Source: Flemingiibacterium sp045636145 (GTDB taxonomy: Bacteria; Bacillota; Clostridia; Oscillospirales; CAG-272). From it: a DNA stretch of 54,177 nucleotides. Below are positions 34,686 to 42,010 of the stretch, one piece after another; position 1 is the stretch's first letter, and every line of letters starts with the position of its first letter. Below the pieces are notes generated by a model, which worked only from the letters and a program-made list of their open reading frames with translations, ran no database searches and was not told the DNA's origin. A program made the position numbers and the translations under genes. The stretch covers positions 1-54,177 of the forward strand of contig JAZTWV010000005.1 of NCBI GenBank assembly GCA_045636145.1, written 5' to 3'.

Positions 34686-36458
34686 TTGATATTCGGAAAG
34701 CACATCAATCGGTACTACTTAAAATATGCACCGTCGCTTATTCTCGGAATCGCGGCGCTTATATTGGTAGACTATTTTCAGCTTATAGTTCCGGAGCTTT
34801 ACAGAATGGTGGTAAACGGGCTTAATAACGGCGTGGTGAATTTTGACGGCGTTATTACAGCATTCGATATGGACTTTTTGCTTGACCATATCTGTCTGCC
34901 CCTGCTTGGAATAATACTTGCTATGGTAATCGGACGTTTTTTATGGCGTATTTGCTTTTTCGGAGCAGGTATAAAGGTGGAGACGGATCTTCGCGGCAGA
35001 ATGTTTGACCACTGCAAGGAGTTATCCCAGCAGTATTACCACAAAAACAAGGTCGGCAGTATGATGTCCCTGTTTACAAACGATCTTGAAACCGTACAGG
35101 ACTGCTTCGGCTCAGGAATACTTATGCTTGCGGATGCTCTGTTCCTCGGTGTGCTTGCCATTATAAAAATGGCAGGAATGAATATTCTTCTTACCGTTTT
35201 GTCGCTTATACCCATGGTATTTCTTCTGAGTGTCGGCACGATAGTTGGCAAGAGCATGACCGATAAATGGGACAAACGCCAGGAAGTAACGGCGACGCTG
35301 TCGGATTTTGCGCAGGAGAGCTTTTCGGGTATTGCCGTAATAAAGGCTTTTGTCAAAGAGACGGCAGAGCTTATGGCTTTCAGAAGGCTCAACAAAGAAA
35401 ATGAGGGAGCCAATGTTGAATATGTTAAGGTGTCAACGCTTCTTAATATTTTCGTGACCCTTTTTGTTGAGTCCGTAATATGCGTTATTCTCGGATACGG
35501 CGGATATCTTGTGTATGCGGATGTTTTCAATGCAGGACAGCTTGTGGAGTTTATCGGATATTTCACAACTATAGTCTGGCCTATAATGGCGGTATCTGAG
35601 CTTATAGGCATGACCTCGCGAGGCAAGGCATCACTTAAGCGTATCAGTGATCTTCTTGACAGTGCTCCCGACGTAATTGACCGCGACGGACTCTCTGCGG
35701 GTGATGCTATTCGCGGCGAGATCGAATTTAAAAATCTCACATTCCGTTATCCCGACGCGGACTTTGACGCGCTTCGTGATGTTTCCTTTAAAATAAACGT
35801 GGGTGAGAATGTCGGTATAATAGGAAAAACAGGCTCAGGCAAGACCACGGTGGTGGACCTTTTGCTCCGCACATACAATGTGGCGGACGGTACGCTTTTC
35901 CTTGACGGAAAAGATGTAAATACCATACCGATACATACTGTACGAAAGTATGCGGCATATGTTCCCCAGGACAATTTCCTGTTCAGTGACACCATTGAAA
36001 ACAACATCTCCTTTGCTTCCGACAGTAAGGATGCAGAGAAAATCGAAAATGCGGCTGTGATGGCAGATGTGCACGATAATATTATGGGGTTTGCCGACGG
36101 CTACAAGACTGTGCTCGGGGAGCGCGGCGTTACCGTATCCGGCGGACAGAAACAGCGTATTTCCATCGCACGCGCGCTTATGAAGGACGCATCCATACTT
36201 ATACTTGACGACTCGGTTTCGGCGGTTGATGTTAAGACGGAGAAGGTCATACTTGACAATCTGCGCAAAATAAGAAAAGGTAAAACCACCATACTCGTAG
36301 CTCACCGTATTACCACTATAGAACAGATGGATAAGATAATCTTTATTGACGACGGCTGTATTGCAGGTGTGGGAACTCACACCGAGCTTTACGAGAAATG
36401 CGAGGATTACCGCAGAATGGTAGAGCTTCAGAAGCTTGACGAGGAGAGGGGTGAGTAA
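34686..36458 (+). CDS. ABC exporter half-transporter, degenerate-site subunit
   Basis: Fused membrane/ATPase half-transporter of about 590 residues. Six membrane helices occupy roughly residues 1-310, followed by the nucleotide-binding domain: Walker A GKTGSGKTT, Q-loop YVPQDNFLF, intact signature VSGGQKQR, and Walker B ILILDDSVSAVD, where Asp replaces the catalytic Glu. That replacement marks the degenerate partner of heterodimeric exporters such as BmrCD or TM287/288. TTG at 34686 is chosen because AGGGG lies 10 nt upstream and the frame's first GTG (34641) is at the transcription start; this choice is uncertain. The partner gene follows after 2 nt. Substrate unknown. Confidence 0.9.
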   Translation: MIFGKHINRYYLKYAPSLILGIAALILVDYFQLIVPELYRMVVNGLNNGVVNFDGVITAFDMDFLLDHICLPLLGIILAMVIGRFLWRICFFGAGIKVETDLRGRMFDHCKELSQQYYHKNKVGSMMSLFTNDLETVQDCFGSGILMLADALFLGVLAIIKMAGMNILLTVLSLIPMVFLLSVGTIVGKSMTDKWDKRQEVTATLSDFAQESFSGIAVIKAFVKETAELMAFRRLNKENEGANVEYVKVSTLLNIFVTLFVESVICVILGYGGYLVYADVFNAGQLVEFIGYFTTIVWPIMAVSELIGMTSRGKASLKRISDLLDSAPDVIDRDGLSAGDAIRGEIEFKNLTFRYPDADFDALRDVSFKINVGENVGIIGKTGSGKTTVVDLLLRTYNVADGTLFLDGKDVNTIPIHTVRKYAAYVPQDNFLFSDTIENNISFASDSKDAEKIENAAVMADVHDNIMGFADGYKTVLGERGVTVSGGQKQRISIARALMKDASILILDDSVSAVDVKTEKVILDNLRKIRKGKTTILVAHRITTIEQMDKIIFIDDGCIAGVGTHTELYEKCEDYRRMVELQKLDEERGE

Positions 36459-36460
36459 GC

Positions 36461-38353
36461 ATGATGGAATTTTATCCGCTTCTTGTTGTGGGCGGAGTTA
36501 TCGGGGCACTGTCCATAATATTTACAGCGGCGTATTTTTCCATAAAGGACCGCAAGGAAACTATCGGCTTTGATAGATACATGAAGGACTCCGAAATAAC
36601 AAAACGCCTGCTTCTTTACGCAAAGCCCTATCTTAAGAATTTTATTATCGTGCTCCTTGTTATGCTGTTTTCAATCGCTTACGATATTATCTCGCCTCTG
36701 ATCGTGGGAAATATCGAGGAGATGATCAAGGACGATTTTGAGCTTCCGAGGCTTTTTGCCGCTGTAGCTGTGTATGCGGCGATACTTGTAGTATCACTTA
36801 TATGCACCTACGTGCAGGCGATAATTCTGCAAAAAACAGGACAGAAGATCGTTTCAAATATAAGAGAGGATTTATTTGTTCACATCGAATCGCTGTCCCA
36901 CGCACAGCTTAACACATATCCCGTGGGCAAGCTTGTTACACGCGCAACAAACGACACCTACGCTCTTTCCATGATGTTTACAAATATTATTGTAAACCTT
37001 GTAAAGAACAGCTTCATAATTATCGGCGTGCTGACGGCTATGATGTGCCTTAATTATCAGCTTACACTGATGGTCTTATGCTTTGTGCCGTTCATTGTGC
37101 TGTTCACAGTCATATTCAGAAAATTCTCCCGCCGCGCCTACAGACGTGTAAAGGACGGAACTACGGATATAAATACGTTCCTCTCCGAAAATCTTTCCGG
37201 TATGAAGATAATACAGATATTCAACCGCGAGGATTTCAAGATGGCGGAGTTCGACGAAAAAAATAAGGCACTTGGCAAATCCAAGCGTCAGCAGATATTC
37301 GTGTTCGGCATCTTCCGCCCCTTTGTATATATGCTGTATATCTCCTCTGTTCTGTGCCTTTTGTATCTTGGCGGACGGGGGTACATACGAAACGTAAGCT
37401 TCCTCGGACAAACCATCTCCGCAGGCACGCTTGTTACGTTTTATATGTACATCTCGAAATTTTTCAACCCTATCCAGAATCTTGCGGAGCAGTTCAATTG
37501 GCTTCAATCCGCTTTTGCGTCTGCGGAGAAAATATTTACTATTTTGGACATAAAGCCTGAGGTAGTGGACGACCCCGATGCCATAGAGCTTGAGCACATT
37601 GAAGGAAATATAGAATTCCGTGACGTGTGGTTTTCTTATGTGCCCGATGAATGGGTGCTTCGCGGCGTATCATTCAAGGTGAATGCCAAGGAGACGGTGG
37701 CATTCGTAGGCTCTACAGGGTCGGGCAAAACCACGATTCTCTCACTCATCTGCCGCAATTACGACATACAAAAGGGTCAGATACTCATTGACGGGATTGA
37801 TATAAGAAAAATCAAAATATCATCGCTTAGACGTCATTTCGGACAGATGCTTCAGGATGTGTTCCTGTTCTCCGGAACTATCAGGAGCAATATTCTGCTT
37901 CGGAGCGAGGGTATATCCGACGGTGAGGTTATGGACGCCTGCCGATATGTCAACGCCGACAAGTTTATTGATAAGCTGACGGACGGTCTTGACGAAGAAG
38001 TGCGTGAGCGCGGCAACAATTTCTCTGCCGGTCAGCGGCAGCTCCTCTCCTTTGCCAGAACGATCATACACAAGCCTGCGGTAATGATACTTGATGAAGC
38101 AACCGCCAACATTGATACCGAGACTGAATTGCTTATTCAGGATTCACTTGAAAAAATGATGAATATCGGTACTATGCTCATCGTTGCTCACAGGCTTTCA
38201 ACAATACAGCACGCCGATAATATCATTGTGCTCTCCCACGGTGAGATCGTTGAGTCCGGCAACCATCAGGAACTGCTTTCTAAGAAGGGCAGATACTACG
38301 AGCTTTATATGATGCAGTATAAAAAGAACGAGCTGATGGGAAAAAATAAATAA
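36461..38353 (+). CDS. ABC exporter half-transporter, catalytic-site subunit
   Basis: 630-residue half-transporter, partner of the preceding gene. An extra hydrophobic segment leads (YPLLVVGGVIGALSIIF), then the six-helix core from about residue 45 to 345 and the ATPase domain: Walker A GSTGSGKTT, MLQDVFLFSG, a weakened signature FSAGQRQL and Walker B VMILDEATANID with the catalytic Glu intact. The pattern is complementary to its partner: this Walker B plus the partner's SGGQ make the active site, and the opposite pair is degenerate. GGTGAG precedes the ATG. A likely multidrug or lipid exporter, but the cargo cannot be inferred. Confidence 0.92.
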   Translation: MMEFYPLLVVGGVIGALSIIFTAAYFSIKDRKETIGFDRYMKDSEITKRLLLYAKPYLKNFIIVLLVMLFSIAYDIISPLIVGNIEEMIKDDFELPRLFAAVAVYAAILVVSLICTYVQAIILQKTGQKIVSNIREDLFVHIESLSHAQLNTYPVGKLVTRATNDTYALSMMFTNIIVNLVKNSFIIIGVLTAMMCLNYQLTLMVLCFVPFIVLFTVIFRKFSRRAYRRVKDGTTDINTFLSENLSGMKIIQIFNREDFKMAEFDEKNKALGKSKRQQIFVFGIFRPFVYMLYISSVLCLLYLGGRGYIRNVSFLGQTISAGTLVTFYMYISKFFNPIQNLAEQFNWLQSAFASAEKIFTILDIKPEVVDDPDAIELEHIEGNIEFRDVWFSYVPDEWVLRGVSFKVNAKETVAFVGSTGSGKTTILSLICRNYDIQKGQILIDGIDIRKIKISSLRRHFGQMLQDVFLFSGTIRSNILLRSEGISDGEVMDACRYVNADKFIDKLTDGLDEEVRERGNNFSAGQRQLLSFARTIIHKPAVMILDEATANIDTETELLIQDSLEKMMNIGTMLIVAHRLSTIQHADNIIVLSHGEIVESGNHQELLSKKGRYYELYMMQYKKNELMGKNK

Positions 38354-38358
38354 AATTC

Positions 38359-38389
38359 AAACCTCCCCTCTTGACAAACGGGGAGGTTT
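38359..38389. repeat. Inverted repeat whose loop holds the sdpR-like -35 box
   Basis: AAACCTCCCC (38359-38368) pairs perfectly with GGGGAGGTTT (38380-38389) around an 11-nt loop that contains TTGACA. In RNA it would form a 10-bp hairpin just after the exporter genes, but with no T-run, so terminator function is doubtful. Confidence 0.6.
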
Positions 38390-38399
38390 ATGATATAAT
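38371..38399 (+). promoter_or_regulatory. Promoter for the sdpR-sdpI-like pair
   Basis: TTGACA (38371-38376), 17 nt, TATAAT (38394-38399), a perfect consensus nested in the inverted repeat at 38359-38389. Confidence 0.8.
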
Positions 38400-38423
38400 A
38401 CATTTAACAATTAGACTAAATGT
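38400..38423 (+). promoter_or_regulatory. Candidate ArsR-family operator
   Basis: ACATTTA (38400-38406) and TAAATGT (38417-38423) form an exact 7-bp inverted repeat with a 10-nt gap, covering the predicted transcription start. The position and TA-rich dyad fit autorepression by the ArsR-type protein encoded 17 nt downstream. Confidence 0.5.
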
Positions 38424-38439
38424 TAAACGAGGTGATGAA

Positions 38440-38715
38440 GTGGGAATACAAAATACGCTGAGAGCACTTGCTGACCCTACGCGCCGGGAGATACTCAATC
38501 TTCTTAAAGGCGGAAGAATGTCAGCCGGCGATATAGTTGACAAATTTGACGTTACCGGAGCATCCATATCGAGGCATTTGTCTGTACTTAAGGATGCGGA
38601 TCTCATACGCGACGAGCGAGAGGGAAAGTATATTTATTACCAGCTTAACACGTCGGTGCTGGAAGATGTTATGCTGTGGATCTCGGGTTTGAAAGGAGAA
38701 AATGATAATGGTTGA
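38440..38715 (+). CDS. ArsR/SdpR-family transcriptional repressor
   Basis: Small winged-helix regulator of 91 residues: (M)GIQNTLRALADPTRREIL, then the recognition helix region GRMSAGDIVDKFDVTGASISRHLSVLKDA and the wing DEREGKYIYYQLN. There are no Cys-pair metal sensors, which fits SdpR-like rather than metal-sensing ArsR members. The GTG start at 38440 has GAGGTGATGAA directly before it; the longer open frame would begin inside the -35 box. Overlaps the sdpI-like gene by 8 nt. In B. subtilis SdpR represses sdpRI and is held at the membrane by SdpI when SdpC toxin is bound. Confidence 0.88.
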   Translation: MGIQNTLRALADPTRREILNLLKGGRMSAGDIVDKFDVTGASISRHLSVLKDADLIRDEREGKYIYYQLNTSVLEDVMLWISGLKGENDNG

Positions 38716-39403
38716 ATTTCTTAAGAAAAACAAGTGGAAGCTTATAATATCCTCGCTTCTTATACTGCTTCCCATAGTTGTGGGTGTCGTAATGTGGGAT
38801 AGCTTACCGCCACGCATGACTACGCATTGGGGTATTGACGGAACAGGAGATGCCACAAGCTCGAAAGGCTTTGCCGTGTTCGGGATGCCGCTTATTTTGC
38901 TTGCGCTTCACCTGCTTTGTCTGCTTTTTACCGCGTGTGACAAAAAAAGCCGTGCTCAGAGCAGCAAGGTCCTCTCCTTGTGCTTCTTTATTGTACCGTT
39001 CATGTCGCTGATTGTAGGTGGAATTATCTATGCCGAGGCACTGGGGATGGAAATAAATGTGGTCAGCACTATAATGGCACTTATGGGAGTTTTATTTATC
39101 GTTATCGGAAATTATCTTCCCAAGTGCAGGCGCAACCGGTTTATCGGTGTGCGAATCAAATGGACGCTTGAAAATGAGGAGAATTGGAACAGGACTCACC
39201 GCTTTGCAGGTCGCATATGGACAATTGGCGGACTCTGTATTCTCGCGATGATGTTCCTGCCCCCGATGGTTGTTGCATTCACATTTTTCGGTGTAGTTGC
39301 TGTTATGGTGCTCGCCCCTGTTTTTTACTCATGGGCATATTACAAAAAACAGCTAAAAGAGGGCAAAGATGAGCCTCGGTCTGAAACCGAAACGGACAAA
39401 TGA
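38708..39403 (+). CDS. SdpI-family membrane protein
   Basis: About 231 residues with six predicted membrane helices. The N-terminal DUF1648 part is visible (LPPRMTTHWGIDGTGDA after helix 1), as is the C-terminal SdpI signature IGNYLPKCRRNRFIGVRIKW, TLENEENWNRTHRFAGR. SdpI gives immunity to the Sdp killing factor in B. subtilis and relays the signal to SdpR. Of two ATG codons, 38708 sits 9 nt from GGAG and 38702 only 3 nt, so the later one is preferred. No sdpABC toxin genes are in the window. It ends 28 nt before the next promoter. Confidence 0.88.
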   Translation: MVEFLKKNKWKLIISSLLILLPIVVGVVMWDSLPPRMTTHWGIDGTGDATSSKGFAVFGMPLILLALHLLCLLFTACDKKSRAQSSKVLSLCFFIVPFMSLIVGGIIYAEALGMEINVVSTIMALMGVLFIVIGNYLPKCRRNRFIGVRIKWTLENEENWNRTHRFAGRIWTIGGLCILAMMFLPPMVVAFTFFGVVAVMVLAPVFYSWAYYKKQLKEGKDEPRSETETDK

Positions 39404-39430
39404 CCTACAAAAGTTTTACTGTATCATATA

Positions 39431-39459
39431 TTGACAGAAATGTACGATTATAGTATAAT
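39431..39459 (+). promoter_or_regulatory. Orphan consensus promoter
   Basis: TTGACA (39431-39436), 17 nt, TATAAT (39454-39459). No convincing plus-strand gene follows; the only strong element downstream is the hairpin at 39531. Confidence 0.7.
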
Positions 39460-39465
39460 ATTTAT

Positions 39466-39570
39466 GGGTCGTGGGAAGTTTCATGGATGATATTTCGGGT
39501 GCATACGGAATATTCGCTAAATTATATAACAAAAGACTGCCCCACAATTCGTGGAGCAGTCTTTTATTAA
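39466..39570 (+). ncRNA. Candidate small RNA (about 105 nt)
   Basis: Defined by a perfect promoter at 39431-39459 and a terminator-like hairpin at 39531-39565. Inside is a weak ATG (39483) opening MDDISGAYGIFAKLYNKR; that frame runs through the hairpin and under the opposite-strand gene, and there is no good ribosome binding site, so a structured or regulatory RNA is slightly more likely than a peptide. A decayed remnant of a larger gene is a third possibility. Confidence 0.35.
39531..39565. terminator. Bidirectional terminator hairpin
   Basis: AAAAGACTGC (39531-39540) pairs with GCAGTCTTTT (39556-39565); the stem continues with CCAC/GTGG after one mismatch, around an AATTC loop. T-rich on both sides. 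It serves the plus-strand transcript and the minus-strand ORF that stops at 39567. Confidence 0.75.
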
Positions 39571-39773
39571 TTCTTGGAGCAGGACGAATATTCTGCGCAG
39601 AGCTTCAGTGCACCTGCCATCATGCCGTATGCTTCGAGAGCGCGTTTGTGGCGTGACAGTGCTTCCTCGCGGCTTCCGGCATACGTTGTGCGACCACCGG
39701 AGGCGGCGCACCATGCCTCGGATGTGGGACGTCTGTTGCTGTGTGTTATATTTATGTCTTTTGTGCGGTTCAT
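39567..39773 (-). CDS. Hypothetical 68-residue protein
   Basis: Small protein MNRTKDINITHSNRRPTS..., with Cys22, Cys59 and Cys65, a middle with GRTTYAGSREEAL and a probable amphipathic helix (HKRALEAYGMMAGALKL). I recognise no family and no membrane segment. Support for it being real is contextual: a good promoter (39809-39837), GGAGG 14 nt before the ATG, and a terminator right after the stop. It lies between sdpI and radC, transcribed opposite to both. Confidence 0.6.
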   Translation of the reverse strand: MNRTKDINITHSNRRPTSEAWCAASGGRTTYAGSREEALSRHKRALEAYGMMAGALKLCAEYSSCSKN

Positions 39774-39808
39774 ATCGGTGCCTCCTCCAGCTTGTATGTA
39801 CTGTATAT

Positions 39809-39837
39809 ATTGTAACACAAAAAATGGGAATTATCAA
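39809..39837 (-). promoter_or_regulatory. Promoter of the 68-residue ORF
   Basis: Minus strand: TTGATA (39837-39832), 17 nt, TACAAT (39814-39809). Confidence 0.65.
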
Positions 39838-39984
39838 GCAAAAATACAGATTATCACAATAAAATCGTATGCTGTTTTTCGACACGGAAAGTCGTATACA
39901 GTCAAATTTTCATCCCGAAAGCAAAGCGGTTTGGGACTAATATATAATATGCGGAGAAAAACGTCCGCAGCAAGATGATATGTT

Positions 39985-40668
39985 ATGAGAAAAGTGGATT
40001 TCAACGATAAAAACTGCAAAGAGATATTAAAGGAGCACTTCTCCGACGAGAGGATGCGGGATAATATGAGCGATGAGGAGCTGCTTGCACTGCTCCTTTC
40101 CTTTACAAGCGCGAAAGGACGTCTTGATACCGTGATGAAGGGACTGTACGATAATTTCGGCTCATTCAGACGATGTTTTCTTGCGGATTATTCCGATATT
40201 ATGCGTGTTGAAGGCATGACTCACCACGGAGCTATGCTAATATTGCTTGCAGGCAAGCTTGCCTCTGTCAAAGAGGAAAAATACTGTGTGGGGCGAAAGG
40301 TCGATGATTTTTGCGACCTGTTTCTTCACACCATGAAGCCGTCGCGAAAGGAAGAATTTTGGGCGGCGGTGCTTGACGCAGAGGACCGCCTTGTTGCTGT
40401 GGAAATGCTTTCGTCCGGTGTGCAGGGAAAAATAAGCGTTCCCCTTGCGGACATTTTGCTCTTTGCAACGTATCACAATTCAAGAAAACTTATCGTAGCT
40501 CACTCACATCCCGACCTTTTCGAGGCTAAGGCATCCTCTCACGATATGAGAGCGATGGTGACGATAGGAAGCTCGGTTGGCGCGATAGGGGTAAAGTTGT
40601 ACGGTCAGGTTATAGTTGCCGGAAAAAATGCCAGATTTTATCCCTATGACCCGAAACCGATGGAATAA
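39985..40668 (+). CDS. radC: RadC-family protein (MPN/JAMM domain)
   Basis: 227 residues: an N-terminal helix-hairpin-helix part (DEELLALLLSF; FGSFRRCFLADYSDIMRVEGM) and a C-terminal RadC/MPN domain with the metal-binding set HSHP (His173, His175) and SSHD (Ser184, Asp187). Between HSHP and SxxD there is one residue more than in the usual HNHPSGDPxPSxxD, and the SGDP stretch is replaced by DLFE. Despite its name RadC has no proven role in DNA repair. ATG at 39985 has no strong ribosome binding site; a TATAAT at about 39945 and a small TGCGGA/TCCGCA hairpin precede it. The 3' end overlaps ylbJ by 25 nt, tail to tail. Confidence 0.9.
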   Translation: MRKVDFNDKNCKEILKEHFSDERMRDNMSDEELLALLLSFTSAKGRLDTVMKGLYDNFGSFRRCFLADYSDIMRVEGMTHHGAMLILLAGKLASVKEEKYCVGRKVDDFCDLFLHTMKPSRKEEFWAAVLDAEDRLVAVEMLSSGVQGKISVPLADILLFATYHNSRKLIVAHSHPDLFEAKASSHDMRAMVTIGSSVGAIGVKLYGQVIVAGKNARFYPYDPKPME

Positions 40669-41618
40669 GTAAGTCCCATAAGCAGTGCTGACAGAAGTCC
40701 TTGTGCAAGCTTCCTTTTAAAATAGTGATTCATAGAGAGTCCGCTGCCGGACAGCACTGAGGCTGTCTGCATATGCACCGAAAGTCCTGCAAAACCAACA
40801 GCAAAGGCGCATATTGCCGCCGAGGTTGCACCGGGATAGGTGCACAGCCGCTGTCCTGCCAGAGTAAGCTCAAAAAAGGATGCACAGAGTGCGGCGGCAT
40901 ACTCACCTGCGGTATACATCGAGACGCGGCAGGCGGCATCTCCTATAACGGCAAAAAACACCGCAAAGGAGCATATTTTAAGCATGGTAAGTCCGCCTTG
41001 TGTTACAGATTCCGTCAGTGTGTCAGAAAGGGTTGGTGCGGTGTGTTTTATAGGGGACGGAGCATCAGATTCAGGCTTTTTTCGGCATATACAGCATATG
41101 ACAATGGCGGCGGCAAGCTGACAGAGATAGAGCCGGATGCCAAATCCGGCGTTTTTATACATAGCTATTCCGAGAGTGCCTATGCAAAATGCAGGACTTG
41201 CGTTGTTTGCCGCACCGAGAAGCTCCTCAGCTTCGTTTTTTTGTAGTATTCCCGATTCATACAGCTCACGCACGCATATAGCACCTATGGGGAAGCCTCC
41301 CACAAAACCCAGAAGCAAGGCGTATACCGCTTCTTTTCGTATGCCGAGCAGTTTGCCGACAGGTCCGCCCATAAAGCTTGATATGTACAGGGACAGTCCC
41401 GAGCGGTTTATTATGCCAACAAGCACTATGAACGGGAAGAGGGATGGGATAAGCCCCGTGGAGCATATTGCAAGCGACTTTTTTACAGATTCTGCGGCGA
41501 GTGCAGGTGCTTTAAAAAAATATCCCATTACAAAGATACAGGCAATCCAAAGAAGTGCCGTATCGACACGCGGGACTTGGTATTCTTTTGATATACGGCG
41601 CGTTATTTTTGCGGTCAT
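40644..41618 (-). CDS. ylbJ: Sporulation integral membrane protein YlbJ-like
   Basis: About 324 residues, hydrophobic, with 7-9 membrane segments and the nucleoside-recognition (Gate) pattern: TGLIPSLFPFIVLVGI, LGFVGGFPIGAICVREL, NNASPAFCIGTLG. YlbJ in B. subtilis is sigma-E controlled and needed for spore cortex formation. ATG at 41618 is chosen; a GTG four codons earlier is possible, and neither has a clear Shine-Dalgarno. It is divergent from yqfC-yqfD, another sporulation pair, across 86 nt, so mother-cell promoters may face both ways there. The 3' end overlaps radC. Confidence 0.85.
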   Translation of the reverse strand: MTAKITRRISKEYQVPRVDTALLWIACIFVMGYFFKAPALAAESVKKSLAICSTGLIPSLFPFIVLVGIINRSGLSLYISSFMGGPVGKLLGIRKEAVYALLLGFVGGFPIGAICVRELYESGILQKNEAEELLGAANNASPAFCIGTLGIAMYKNAGFGIRLYLCQLAAAIVICCICRKKPESDAPSPIKHTAPTLSDTLTESVTQGGLTMLKICSFAVFFAVIGDAACRVSMYTAGEYAAALCASFFELTLAGQRLCTYPGATSAAICAFAVGFAGLSVHMQTASVLSGSGLSMNHYFKRKLAQGLLSALLMGLTYSIGFGS

Positions 41619-41704
41619 TATAATAATCACAGCCTTTAATTCATATTATTAAACCGACACTGTAGTTGGCTTCATTAACAATTATGCTTGGTCGGGGAGT
41701 TAAT

Positions 41705-42010
41705 ATGAGTAAAAAAAATAAAAAACCGTTCTCACAGCGACTGTGTGAAACGCTTGATATACCTGTCGGTACTTTCGGGAAGATTTCATTTATCGAGGCG
41801 GTAGGAAACCGCGAGCTGTGCGTTGACGGCTGTGAGGGACTTGTTACATACACCGATGATTTGGTTATACTTATTCTGTGCGACGGACTGCTGACGGTCA
41901 GAGGGAGCGGGCTTGAGCTTCGCAGCTTTTCGGGCGGTCGTGTGTCGGTAAGTGGAGTGATATCAAACATCTGCTACGGCGAGGAAGGTCGGGTGGCGGA
42001 TGACGGCTAA
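41705..42010 (+). CDS. yqfC: Sporulation protein YqfC
   Basis: 101-residue YabP/YqfC-family protein: KKPFSQRLCETLDIPVGTF, ISFIEAVGNRELCVDGCEGL, then strands with VILILCDGLLTVRGSGLEL and the closing VSVSGVISNICY. YqfC is a mother-cell sporulation protein of unclear function. ATG at 41705 has GGGGAG 6 nt upstream. It overlaps yqfD by 11 nt. A CATATTAT at about 41642 faintly resembles a sigma-E -10, but the -35 is poor, so I make no promoter call. Confidence 0.88.
   Translation: MSKKNKKPFSQRLCETLDIPVGTFGKISFIEAVGNRELCVDGCEGLVTYTDDLVILILCDGLLTVRGSGLELRSFSGGRVSVSGVISNICYGEEGRVADDG

Noticed and set aside
39471..39656. 61-codon plus-strand ORF downstream of the orphan promoter
   Set aside because: It runs through the terminator hairpin and under the opposite-strand ORF, with a poor ribosome binding site; kept only as an alternative reading of the small transcript.
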